Source of the DNA: Limnomonas spitsbergensis
Lineage: Eukaryota; Chlorophyta; Chlorophyceae; Chlamydomonadales
Length of the DNA: 64,000 nt
Direction: 5' to 3'
NCBI GenBank assembly: GCA_037349105.1
Contig: JAYJMM010000119.1
Location: 3,855,001 to 3,919,000, forward strand
Within the stretch, counting starts at the first letter, position 1, and every line of letters starts with the position of its first letter. Made by a program: the position numbers and the translations under genes. The notes beneath the pieces are model-generated. The model worked only from the letters and a program-made list of their open reading frames with translations, searched no databases and was not told where the DNA came from. Shown here one piece after another: positions 1 through 12,200 of this stretch.

Positions 1-4
1 GAAA

Positions 5-241
5 ATGTCAGCAGGCATGTTGACGAGGAATGTTCACACTTGGCTCTCACATGGGGTTCGTGAGATTCGTGCGCTCGTGGCTGGTACTATGAACCTTCTT
101 GGCATGGAGCAGATCCTCCCAGCACCCATCATCACAGATTCCCGGCATGCCGCAAAGCTTGCGTGTTGCCGAGGAGTCACGCCAGCCCATCGGCCATTCA
201 TGGCGATTGATGGTGCTTTATTCATCAGCATATCAATTTAG
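5..241 (+). pseudogene. possible Copia-type RNase H remnant
   Basis: This short open frame ends at a TAA (239-241). Its second half has a pattern like the end of a Ty1/copia RNase H domain: a stretch reading LVAGTMNLLGMEQ, then ITDSRHAAKLA, then HRPFMAID. In copia elements the corresponding parts are an alpha helix, a DNQSAIKLA-like segment with a catalytic Asp, and an RTKHIDI-like segment. The match was judged by eye over about 50 residues. No reverse transcriptase or LTR is visible, and the window starts just upstream. It could equally be the last exon of an unrelated gene or a chance frame. Confidence 0.2.
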
Positions 242-3200
242 TTTTATATATGATCGACTGAGCTAGATGTAATCCGCGTTCGCTCGTCAGAACAGCGGGA
301 GTCGGCGATTGTCGATATTTGTTCTGTTTACCCGTCGCAGGTCTTCAGATCAGGATAGCTCCGAAAGAAAGAGATGCGTATAATAAGCCGTGGCGTGTAA
401 TCGGTGCTTGAAAAGAAAAAAAAGAGAACGCCGATGCGGCGTGGATTTTGGGAAGTACAGAAATTGTATGAGTATGATTTGAGACGGGTGCATAGAGAAA
501 GAAAGGAATCACCAGACTCTGGTTGGTGAATACGGCACTTGGGGTACCTGACACCGGGATCTTCAGGGGGAATCTCCCTGCATGGGTGCTGCATGGGGTT
601 GAAAGTCTATTACGGACGAGTCTCGCAGGAAACCGTAGTGCCGGGCTCGGGTTTGCTATTTCAAACGTTTTCCAGCGAGATCTGGGGGAGCCCCTGTGAG
701 AAAGGCTCTGCTGCATTCAAAACATACAATATGTTGCGTGAAGGAAGCCCTGCCCAAGGGCACGATCTGCCGGGTTTCGCATGCCAGCGCGGATTTTCTT
801 AGGTGACGTGTGATGACGAAGGTTTGCGACGAGGCCTTCATAGAGCAAGAAGACATCAGCAACTTGACACCTTATGCACGCGGCCCACTAACGGGAAATC
901 CTGGAAATGCCAGACATGGATAGCGTCCAAGGTGCAGTTCATGCCACACATGCTGTTCTATCAGCTCCGTCATGCAGCTTCTGGTGATGATGATACTGCT
1001 GTTCCCGCTGCAGCCATTGCAATTGCATCATGCACTCCCACGCCATGTATGTTTGTGGGAACATGGCTCATCATTTCGGCAGTTGGTTTGTTTGGTGGAT
1101 GTCCATGCATAAGGTATGCTAAACATGGCAGTTTTCCTCATCATAATGATGTTTGACTGTTTTTGTGAGTGCAAGTCCCATGCGTGACCCTTAAGGATGA
1201 CTAACTCTTGGCTTGGTCGCTAATTCAACCAATTATGATTTATGAAGCTTTCTTTTGTTAGAGAATCAGATACGGTACGTCGGCTACGGCCTGCCAGCCA
1301 GGGTATGGGGTTACTGGGGTGTGAAGGGGGGGGATTTACGTGTAACGGTTTAATACAATGCAGCACAACACTGAGACCGACCACGGGAATATAGAGAAGT
1401 GAATAAGCATCATGTAGTAAGGTAACCGAGCAAACTAGAGGGACAAATACAAGATACGGTAAGAAACCAAGAACACCTGAGCGGCAACACAAGGAACCAA
1501 CAGGAGGCTTGGTATTGGTTAGTACAAACTAAAAATTGAAATAACGCAAGAGAGTGACAAAGTCAGGAAGAGCTAGGTCAGAATTACCAGGGAATTAACC
1601 CAATACCAGCCAGACCAAACACACAAACACAACCATGGCAAAACCTGGCACCCAAGTCATAAGCGGAAGCAAAAGCGAGAATTTGAAGGCAGAGACAGGG
1701 AAGACAGAACAAAGTAGCATAAGCGGCATCAGCTCCTTAGTCTTGTGCTGCTTGGGGCTGAGCATGATCCAGCTAAGATTGCAAAAAGGCACGGGAGTCA
1801 GAAGCCTGCATAGGGCCATGCTGCCATAGTTGTTGCCAGCATCTTTAAAGCGCTCCTCCTGCTCCCCCGCTGCATCGTGCCCCGCTTGCACTAACTCCTT
1901 TTCAGTTGCTCGCTACTTGGTCACCCGCCTCTGAGCTGCCTAAATGGTTCGTAGAGTTGGAGCCTTCTCCAGCCTACATGCGAGAAAGACAACAACTTGA
2001 TTAACAAGAAGCGAGCGAGGTTTTGCTAGTTGGCCAAACTGCATGGTTTGTTTAACCAAGCCCTGTCACACGTGGTTCGGGTTAAAGCATAAGTGCAGTT
2101 AAATCACACTTTGTTCATACTTCGCAGTGCACAGATGCACTAATGGACAGTATTGCAACTGCCTCAAAGGCTCAAACAATAATTGTAGGTTGCTGGGCCA
2201 TGGCGCAAGTATGAACACCACCAGCAATCACTGCATACTCATGAATTCATTGCAGACCCAGCCAGATTTGCCAGGGCTGTTGCAAACAACGCCCTGTTGC
2301 GCCTCTCTGCCATCCACAAACATAGACGTCTATACTCACGGCTCGGCTGGCTTGCCCATGTAAATCTACTTAATGGCAAAGTTAGTTCCCTTGCTCGAGA
2401 GCCGGTGCACCTGCAAGGGTGGCAAGGGGTGAGATTACACATGATGTCGTGATGGACTCACCAGCCTGGTGTTTTACAGCCAATGACCCAATGTGCATGC
2501 AACCCATGTTGAAAGCATGATAGCCTGCACCGATGCAACTGCGCCCTATTGGGACAGCCAGCATAGAGTTGACTTCACCAGGAAGCTGTGGATGCAGTGA
2601 GTGGAGCAGAGGCTAGACATAAACTGACCAAAGCATGCGCATGATCATAAGCCTCCCTGGGCAGCCGTTTCCCAACATGCTGCAGCTGAAGTGCTGTACC
2701 ACTCTGCACCCGCATGGACGTTGGCAACCTTCTTGTTGGATGGATTTGTTGCGTTTTGGGACCCACCCCCCCGTGTGATTCGACGGCTAATGGCAGCGGT
2801 CCTCCTGGGCATTAGAGGTAGGGCTGCCATGGCAGCTGCCCCTGATGCTGCTGCGCCATCTCTTGATGTCCCTGTTGCTTCTGTTGCTCCGCCCCCAGTG
2901 ATGAACACTGCAGTTGCATCATGGCCAGAGGTTGAAGCAGCAGTGTCCATACCTAGATTGAAGCAACAGTGTCCATATCATCGGTGTGGCAAGCACCGCA
3001 TGCGAAACTGGGCGTGGCAGTGCCTGATGTGCCAGCCTCTTCTGATGCTGATGTCGTTTGGATGGACTTGGAGTTTGGCTGGATCAAGTGAAGGTGCTTG
3101 GGGAAGGCAGAATGCTCTTGCATGACAGCCTTGAGTATCTTGCTTGCTGTGGCAATGAGACAGCTACTGTTTGGAGAAGCAACGTGGGTGTCTATCAGGT

Positions 3201-3469
3201 AACTGTCTACGTTCATTAGTGGGCTCTCTCCCCCTGCTGGGCGCCAGTTTAGGCCAGCAGTCAGGGAAATCTTGAAGTCCCGGTTGGTCTGGTCTTGTTC
3301 GCGTCGGCCTTGGGAAGATTAAGAAATCTGCGCTGGATGCCTTTCGGGCGTATTTTGCTGGGACGGCGTCGTTCATGGTGTGCTCGCAATGGTGCATTTG
3401 GTGGGTGCGGTCGGTTTGTACCAAGTGTGAAATCGGACTTCCGGGCCTCTGAGTACCGGTAGCTTCAAA
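242..3469. other. 3.2-kb stretch with no supported gene
   Basis: No open frame here matches a family I recognise, and no chain of exons with consistent phase was found. The longest frame (2691-3125, + strand) is Ala/Pro-rich and gives no domain. A small tandem duplication lies at about 2935-2977, where a GAAGCA(G/A)CAGTGTCCATA segment occurs twice. Part of this stretch may hold 5' exons or untranslated leader of the ALIS gene downstream. Confidence 0.5.
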
Positions 3470-5692
3470 TTGGCTAGAAGCTGCTGCGATAAACTGAACA
3501 GCCATTCCGATTCAAGTTCTATAAATGGCGAATGTTTCTTCGTCATGGTGGGGCTGCTGCGTTGTCCCACCATTACCAGAAACAGGGTCAGAGCGAGGAA
3601 AGAGAGAACCGAAAAGTACATACAAAAAAGAATCAAGTTCTTTCGTAGATTGGTGGACGTATCTCTTACTTCGGAATGCAATTTTGCTTTTCTCGGACAG
3701 ACCATCGGCTCCATCAACAAGCTATGGGTGCATGCAAGCCCCTTTTGGACACCGTTTGGGTGAGCCTACGGCCTCAATCAGACCGATGCGTTGATCACAG
3801 CATTCTTTGACAATCTCATCGCTGTCCTGGATTTTTGCGCATGGCTTTCATGCGCTGGCATGCCAGGAGAACTCTACTGGTATGTTCATCATGCCGAACT
3901 TCCCTGGGCACATCGGGTGTTGCAATGCAGGTGGTTTTCATTTATCTCGCGATTGGCATGGTCCTCATACCGATAGGAGCGGTGTGCGTTGCTTATGGAC
4001 TGAAGGTGGGCCTTGCTTGTTCTGTTGATCACCAAATGTGTCAGACAGGTTTGACTTCGTTCCTGTCCTCACCTCGACTGACATTCCTCATTTCCTTCCC
4101 TGGCCATGATATTCACCTTGACTACAGCCGATAGAGGTATCGCAACGCTATGATCAAACGTGCTTCCATGGATTCAATGGCTCATCCAATACTGACAGGG
4201 AGCAGTACATTTGGCAGGTAAGCTGACCCCATGTTCAAGGATTCCAGGCCTTTGCAACTGCGTATGCTGACTGATGTTCACACACAGAATGCTGCCAATG
4301 ATGCAGCGCTTTCATGCACCATCACGCTGAGTATTGCCCAAAACATGGTTCCTCCCATATACGTGTTCTACGAGCTCAACGGTCTCTACCAGAACAATCG
4401 CAGGTGCGCTGCCACGGCCCATGGTGTTCAAGATTCACTGAGAGCTTGGTGCATCTGTTCAGACTTTTATTTCAGGGTGCGTAGGCTGATGGGCCATATT
4501 CTCTCTGCAGATACGTCACCAGCCGCAGTGACGAGCAGTTGGTCAACATGGCAGACCCGGACACTTCCTCCTGCACCCAGCAACTCCACTACGCAGGCAA
4601 CTCGTCGCAAACCATCAATCCTTGTGGGCTCGTAGCCTGGACAAACTTCAATGACACATACAGTGTGAGTGATGTTTGCCTCCATTGTGAGCCACGCCAT
4701 TACTTTGCACTGCCCGAACAGCTATGAGACGCTGACCCGCTGCTGCCCGCCGTGCCTGTTGTTTAGGCGTATCTGTTGCGGGGCAACGAGCAAACACTGA
4801 AGCCTCTCAACATCTCATCTTCTGGCTTTGCACCGCCCTCAAGCCAGCAGCACAAGTTTGCAGATTACTTGCCATCGTGAGTCGTGAGTAGGCCATGCCG
4901 CGGCCTAGGGTAGATATTGGGCGTTCATCTGCCCATGCGTGACCTGACTGGAGCTTCCACCCTCAAAACCTGCACACTGCCCGGTGACTTCTCACAAGCT
5001 GGTTTGGCTTGCTTGTTATCCCCATATGTTGATCTTGTACATGTCTGCCTGTGTGCCTGGGCCGCCAGGTTCTTTAACCCCATTCTCAACCAGTATCGTG
5101 GCGGAGCCAACATCACAGTTCCCGTCAAGTCTGATGACCGCTTAATCATATGGATGAAGCCGGCCCCCATGCCAAAGTTCAGAAAGCTGTGGGGCGTCAT
5201 CAGCACACCCCTGACTGCAGGGGACACGGTGCGGGTGAGTAGACAGTGCAGGTCCGTGGAGTGGGTGAGGCTGTGTGGAGCGCATGACCTGGGCGGGCGG
5301 TTACATCAAGAGATACTCAGACGGAAGAAGAATCTGGACCGGTTGTTTTCTACCTGAAGTGTGCCTTTGGTTACGGCATCAGCACTAGTTGTATGGTAGA
5401 GGGTGCCTGTATGCATTCTCAGTTGTTGATTACCTGCTCATCAGGCTTACTGCACTGCCTGCAGATGGTGGTGTTCAATCGCTACAATTCATTCGCGTTT
5501 GACGGCCACAAGTCCTTCGTGATGTCGACTACCACCTGGCTCGGGGTGGCCAACCCGTTCCTAGGAGTGGCGTACCTGGTGACTGGATGCACATCGGTGG
5601 TGTTGGGGGCGGTCTACTTTGTGGCTGCCACGTGGATACGGCCCCGAAGAATGGGGGACCTGCGTTTCCTGCCAGACTGGCATGGGAAGTAG
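3470..5692 (+). CDS. ALIS: ALA-interacting subunit (CDC50/LEM3 family), P4-ATPase beta subunit
   Basis: CDC50 proteins pair with P4-ATPase lipid flippases and are needed for their exit from the ER and for their activity. Nine exons join in phase: up to 3759, 3867-3879, 3931-4005, 4128-4217, 4288-4403, 4511-4664, 4767-4876, 5069-5234 and 5465-5692. The first exon carries an NFAFLGQ segment like the family's NTAFKQQ cytoplasmic motif. The first membrane segment is FIYLAIGMVLIPIGAVCVAYG. The lumenal part has YVFYELNGLYQNNRRYVTSR, paired cysteines (SSCTQQ, NPCGLVAW), FNDTY and several N-glycosylation sites. The last exon gives STTTWLGVANPFLGVAYLV and a second membrane helix, then a short cytoplasmic tail. 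The part from 3867 on encodes 317 residues, close to the family size of 340-360. The start codon is uncertain: 3470 is the first ATG of the frame, but the true start may lie later or in an upstream exon. Exon 2 is only 13 bp. Confidence 0.88.
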
Positions 5693-6240
5693 GTTGCATG
5701 GCGGTAGGGGAACGAGGCATGGATCTTATCCCATTATATAAATACCCTAATTACGAATCGTTGTGTGCTTGGTGTACATTTCCTATCTTTTGTGACAAAC
5801 CAAAAACACGAGTATCTAGCATCCCAAACTTGTTCACCATCTAACTATTTCAGATGAGAGTTTAATTATCTTGGGTCTGGTCTGTGGCAGCCAGTCTAAC
5901 TAGTTGGTTTTGTCCCATGAAGTTTTTAAGAATATTGTTTACCGGTATCATCAGCACCGGGCAGGTCACATTAGGCCATGTCATGTAAGCTGACACTCCT
6001 ACAAACGTAGCCTTAGTGTTAACAAATGCTTGTTTTTGCCTCGCAATTGTGTGGGAAATAGAAGGGACCCTAGCCTTCCACACCCTTTACTTGGGACATA
6101 AAACTCTCCAAGCATGATAGGCTCCGGTTTTTATATTATATACAGACTCTCAACAGCCCTCATCTTAATTTTGTGAATCCTAGGAAAATATCACTTGAGA
6201 GTAGTGCCAGTGCCCCAGCACTTGATGACGATTATTTGTT
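5693..6240. other. convergent intergenic region between ALIS and Lon
   Basis: This 548-bp gap lies between two convergent genes, so it should hold both 3' untranslated regions and polyadenylation signals. It is more AT-rich than the flanking coding DNA. I see no further gene or repeat in it. Confidence 0.6.
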
Positions 6241-9200
6241 TCATGTACTTGATGGAGGGACAGGCTGAGATGCCAGTGCTGCAGCTGGCTTCACGTACGG
6301 GCCATCATACTCCAGCGCCAGTTTGAAAACCTCGCTGAAATGTCCAACGAAGTGTGGGGTGATTCCTTGCTTGATCTCATCAGTCAGCTCGTCATAATCC
6401 GGCTTGTTGGCCTCAGGGAAGATAACCTGGAGGGGAGGGAACAAGGTCACGCAATGGAATTTCTCTAGTACGGAAATTAACAGGCCAGGAGAACACATGG
6501 ACAAGGAAGTGGGGGAAATTGGTACAGCATACCGGTATGGTACAGGCTTCCATCTAATATACCGATGCGTCCCAACGAGCCCTGTTGTCCCCATGATTCC
6601 AGTATATGTTGGAGGAATGCCGACCATGGCCAAGATATCCCTGTCTGCGGCATACCTTGCCCACCGCCATGCGCCCCCACCTGTTTTACGCCACTCCTTC
6701 GAGCGGCCAAGATCTTCTCCTTCACACCCCCGATGGGGAGGATGCGTCCGGTCAGCGTGACCTCCCCGGTCATGGCGAGGTCCTGTGCCACAGGCTTTCC
6801 CAGGGCCAGGCTGAGCAGGGCCGTGACAATCGTGCCGCCGGCGCTAGGTCCGTCCTTGGGCGTGGCCCCGGCCGGGACGTGGACATGCACTGCAGAGGTG
6901 CTGAAGAACTTGTTGTCGGGGTCGAGTTCCGAGAGGAAGCGGCGGGCAAATGTGTGGCCGATGGCCATGCTCTCCTTGAAGACATCACCCAGTTGACCTA
7001 CAGGAGGGGGGGCCGCCAGGATCAGGTTTCAGGGTTTACGGCTCATGGACCTGCTTTCCCTGAAGACATCACCTAATTGAACTCGAGGAAAGGGGGACCA
7101 TGGGGATATGGGGATATGGGGCAGTGCGGTGTCAGCTTTGCATAGAGACATAAGAGGTCTTGGTGCAAGCTGCTTTCATCCCTGGGGCAGACTAATCCTT
7201 TCAATTGGAATACCCAGTCAAGTTATCAGAGAAATGGGCGATCCACCCTTATGCAGACTGGCCTGCATCTCTCAGGCCACTGCTCTCCCTCCCGCTTCAT
7301 GCCTTGTATAGCCAGCGTACCCGTGGTGATGAGCGAGCCCTTGGATTCGCTCTCATGCACACGTGCAGCCTCGATGTACAGCGTGGCGCCCCCCATGGAG
7401 GTCCAGGCCAATCCCATGACCACACCGGGGGGCGTGCGGTCATAGATCTTATCCGGCGTGAAGGGCGGCTGGCCACAGTAGTCCTTGAGGGCCGCCAAAT
7501 CGATGAGGATGGGTTCCCCAGAGTATGTGACCTAACAATGAGGCGGGGAAGGGGCACTGGATGAGCAGGGCCTAGAGAAGAGATGCAAACCAGCTTCCTG
7601 GGATACAGACCTGTCCACTGAGTCCTCGAAGGAGGACAACACCTGCCTGGCACCTGCTCAGAGTTGCTTGCTTGGCTACTAGGCAACTTCAATAAGATCC
7701 CGCAGTCAGCAAGGGCCCTTTGGGCTCAAAACTTGAAAGGCTACAGACACAAGAGCAAGCAGCAGCATGGCTGGCCGTGCGTGAGGTCTCCAGCCAGAGG
7801 CCAGGAGGTGCCTGAAATATACCTGGACAGTGGCTGACCCGCGGAAAAAAGAAGACCGCACCTTCTGCTGTGAGCTCGTGGATGCAGCCACTTCCCCCTT
7901 GGTCTCTGCTGCCGCTGCGCCTTCTGCCTCGTCACCAGGTGCACTGTCTCCAGGCGAAGGCTCCCCTGCCACTGGGCTTTCCTGTCCTGAGGGCGTGCCG
8001 GGTGATCCAGTCACCGCGCTCGCTTCAGCTGGCTCTGCTGCAGGTGTCGCCGCAGATTCAGGCTTCTCAATGCTCAGTTTGTCACTCTTGACAAGCTTGA
8101 GCGCCACTTTGCGGTACATCTTCTCTAGCTGCTTCTTCAGGTTGCGCACGCCTGCTTCGCGACAATACTGCCGAAACGCAAGGGGGCACAGAGGGGAGGG
8201 GGACAGGTTCAGGCAACTGCTGAAAATAAGGGGGCACAGGAAGGGAAGGCAAGGTGGAGGTAGGCTGAACAAGGGGCTTCAGAAGCCTGGCGGGTAGGAG
8301 CTAACATGCACGCTATCTTCATCAGCAATACAGCTGTGGCCACTTTGTTCCCTAAAACACGGCATGCCTTTCACACCTCGTTGATGAGCTTGTCCATGGC
8401 AGGTTCGTCCACAGAGGCAGCCCCCGCGGGCACGCCTGCATCCTTTGCCGCCGCTGGCTCAAGATAGCGCCGGGCGATGGCGCGCTTTTCATCCGATGCG
8501 TATCCAGATAGGCGGATCACCTCCATGCGGTCCAGCAGGGGACCGGGGATGGTGTCCAGCACATTGGCAGTGCACACAAACAATACCTGAGAAGCGCATG
8601 TGTGGGCAGGGGGGCTGTGACGAGGGGTGAGGGAGGGAGGGCATACTAGGGCTGTTTGAAGTTGGTGTACACTCAGCCTGGCTGTCACTCCAGACTGCCC
8701 GTCTACCCAGGCTATGCCTCTGTTGTGCTGACCTTGGACAGATCAACAGGCACGTCCAGGTAGTGGTCCAGGAAGCCCGAGTTCTGCTCCGGGTCCAGAA
8801 GCTCCAGCAGCGCAGAGGCGGGGTCGCCCTGATTCCCGCGGCCCAGCTTGTCGATCTCATCAATCAGCACCAGCGGGTTGCTGGTGCCAGTGGTCTTCAG
8901 GCACTGAACAATTTTACCCGGCATGGCACCCACGTAGGTGCGCCTGCACGTGCAGGTGGGATGATCCAGTAGGGAGGCAGAGGAAGGGTGCAGCAGAACA
9001 CCATCAGCATTCTTCTGTGGCGAGATTTCACTTCAACCACATTTCAGCTAAAATTTGGCTTTGGGCCAGTGGCCCAAGTGCAGCCAGCTGTGCAGTTTGA
9101 ACCTTAGTCTGGATGGCAGTCAAATTTAGGCCACATTAGGGCCTAAGGGCCGCACAAGGTGAACTCTAACCTACTAACCTACAAACCTTCGAAGAAAACA

Positions 9201-12200
9201 ATGAACTCTAACAGTGTGGCCGCAGATATGGCATCGTAAAGCGTACAAATATTCCGGGTATGACTCTCAGTGATCAACAACCTTGGCTTGAGGTTCTGCA
9301 TGAGCCTGCATCTGCCCTGCAGTCCCCCCTTTCACACCCACCCACCAGTCACCCCCCCCCCTCACCTGTGCCCCTTGATCTCAGCCACGTCATACAGGCC
9401 TCCCACGCTGAAGCGGTAGTACTTCCTCTGCAGTGTGTTTGCAATGGATCGCCCAATGCTCGTCTTGCCCACACCAGGAGGCCCCACCTGCATGCCGGGA
9501 AGGGGAGAGAGGAGAGAGGAGATCAACACATCAGGGCAGATCACAGGGCGGTGCAGGCAGCAGGCTACTGAGTGATGGCAGGGGTCGGTCCACCAATTGG
9601 GGGGCGGGTCAGGCGTTTTTACTAGGCATGGCATACCTCACCTGCAGCTAATGAGTTCGAATGGAAGGGTGTATCAGAAGGTCAGGTGAGTCGCTCTCAC
9701 CAGACACAGGATCTTGCCCTGGGCACTGCCCCGCAGCTTGCTGACAGCGATGAACTCCAGGATACGGTCCTTCACATCCTCCAGGCCGTGATGGTCATCA
9801 TCCAAAACCTAAGGACAGCAGCAGCGGCAGCGGCAGCGCAGGCCAAGGTGGTCACACACAGAAGCTGAATCACAAAACAAGGGGACAAGCGTGACAAAGG
9901 AATACTGTGTACAAACTGGTTTATTATTATTTTCTGTCAACGGCAGCTCCCACCCTCCACATAAACAATGCTGCTCAACCACCCTCACCTGCTTAGCGTG
10001 TGTGATGTCGAAGATCTCCTCGCTGTTGTGTCCCCAGGGGAGTGCGGTGAGCCACTCCAGGTAGTTGCGGGTCACATTGAACTCAGGGCTCACAGGCTCC
10101 AGGCCACCAAGCTTGACAAGCTCCTCATCCACCACACGCCGCACCTCCTCGGGAGCCAGCGCCTTCTTAGGCTCCCAACGCTCCTGGAACCTGGGAGGTG
10201 GAAGAAATGTCGACATCAGCAAGGGGGCATCGAGAAGCAAGTGGATGACTCTGGAAGGAGACATTGTTTGTCCTTGCACATCCAACGTTTTGATCCGGCA
10301 ATCATTTGATTTATGAACAGTTGTATGCGGAAGCATTAGCAGCAGGTCTTCACATGAGGTTCATGTTGCGGCCCAGGCTGCCACCCAGGTAGTCCAGGCG
10401 CCACCCACTTCTGCACAAGTGCACTCTTGTCGTCGCGCTCCAGGCCAAGCTCCCTCTTAATACTCTTGAGCTGCTCCATGAGGAGCATGCGGCGCTGCTC
10501 CTTGGTGATCTTGCTCTCTACCTGTGGATTGGAAGAAAATGTTAAACACACTGAGTCTAGATTGCACTAGGTCCCACACAGGTTGTCTGCAACACGTACA
10601 TTGATTCTGCACCTACACCTTGAAAAGGCTACTAGAGTCGCACAAGGAAATATCCTGGGACAAATAAATATCCTGGCAGAAGGAAATATCCTGGGACAAA
10701 AAAAAAATCCTGGGCCTGCCTAGTGCTTGCCTGGTCCCGAATGTCTGCCTGCAGCTTGCAGAGCTCAACCTCCTTCTTCAGGAGCATGAGGACATCGGAC
10801 GCACTGCAATGAGGATGGGCATCAGGGAGGGAGGGAGGAGCATGAGAAGATCTGCCGCACTGGGGGGAAGGTGACTGCAACATCAGCACAGCATCTCCAA
10901 CAAAATAATCCAGGAAGCTACAATGGGATGAAGGAGATCTCGGCCATCATGAAGGGGGACTTGGTCATCAAGGAGTGATATTGAACTTTACATCTGCCCA
11001 TGACCACCTCCCTCCACCTTGCCATCCACCGATCTTCTGCCCCCCTGAACTCACCGGTCCGGCACGCTGATTTGTTCCAGAATGCTCTGCAGCTTGACAT
11101 CATCTGCACTGGTCAGGCTGGCGGCAGCATCTACTAACCGGGACATGTCCTGCAGGTCAATAGAGCCGCCTGGAGGAGGCAAGGGGAGGGGCGGGGAGGG
11201 GATACAAAAAGGTTTTCATCAGCAAACCCCATCGCAGGAAGGGGATGTCAGTGGTATGAGCACTAGGGCTTGCAGTATTACTCCATGGCACCACCTTCAA
11301 CAGGATTTCCAAACGCCTGGCCAAGCCTCACGAGGATGTCCCTGTTTGTCCCCTGTCGCCACCAGCCTTGAGGCCTTTCCCCTTCTCGTCCATTCGGGCC
11401 CCACATCCCTCATGGCCCCTTCTCATCCATCCGGGCCCCACATCCCTCATGGACCCTTCTCGTTCATTCAGGCCCCACATCCCTCATGGCCCCTTCTCAT
11501 CCATCCGGGCCCCACATCCCTCATGGCCCCTTCTCGTCCATTCAGGCCCCACATCCCTCATGGCCTCTTCTCATCCATCCGGGCCCCACATCCCTCATGG
11601 CCCCTTCTCATCCATCCGGGCCCCACATCCCTCATGGCCCCTTCTCATCCATTCGGGCCCCACATCCCTCATGGCCCCTTCTCGTCCATTCGGGCCCCAC
11701 ATCCCTCATGGCCCCATCTCATCCATCCGGGCCCCACATCCCTCATTCCCATTCTCATCCATCCAGCCCCATATCCCTCATGGCCCTCATGCCGTCCTCA
11801 CTCAGAGATAGCAGCGTCCTGAACTGTTCCCCGTACAGGGGGTTGAGGTGAAGCAGGTCGCGCATGGTGTTGACGATCTCCATGCTGGTCGCCTGGAAGG
11901 GACAGCGGGGCAGAGAGGGAGGATGTGTCACCCCTTGTCCTGCTGATCAACAAATCATCTTCACAAAATCATCATAAATCCATGAGGTACGAAATGTGTT
12001 AGACAGGATGATGCAGTGTATCCCCTCCCTCTGCTCCATGAAGATAAGGTAGTCCCCCTCACCCCACACCTTGAGGATATCGTTGTTGTTGTACGACTCG
12101 TCCTTGAGATGCTCTATCCGAACCCTTAAGGGCTCAGCGGAGATCTGCGGCAGCGGTCAAAAGCAGGACACAGGGAGGGCACAGGAGCATCAGCACTAAG

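Noticed and set aside
3523..3600. Apparent similarity between frames on both strands (MVGLLRCPT and MVGQRSSPT)
   Set aside because: A chance short palindrome around a CCACCATGA-like sequence; it does not extend and has no repeat structure.
6404..8297. Plus-strand frames of 118-156 codons across the Lon 3' half
   Set aside because: They are antisense to Lon exons whose proteins match the family residue by residue.
11082..11851. Three overlapping His/Pro/Ser-rich frames of up to 246 codons
   Set aside because: They come from the 37-bp minisatellite in a Lon intron and lie on the strand opposite to the gene.
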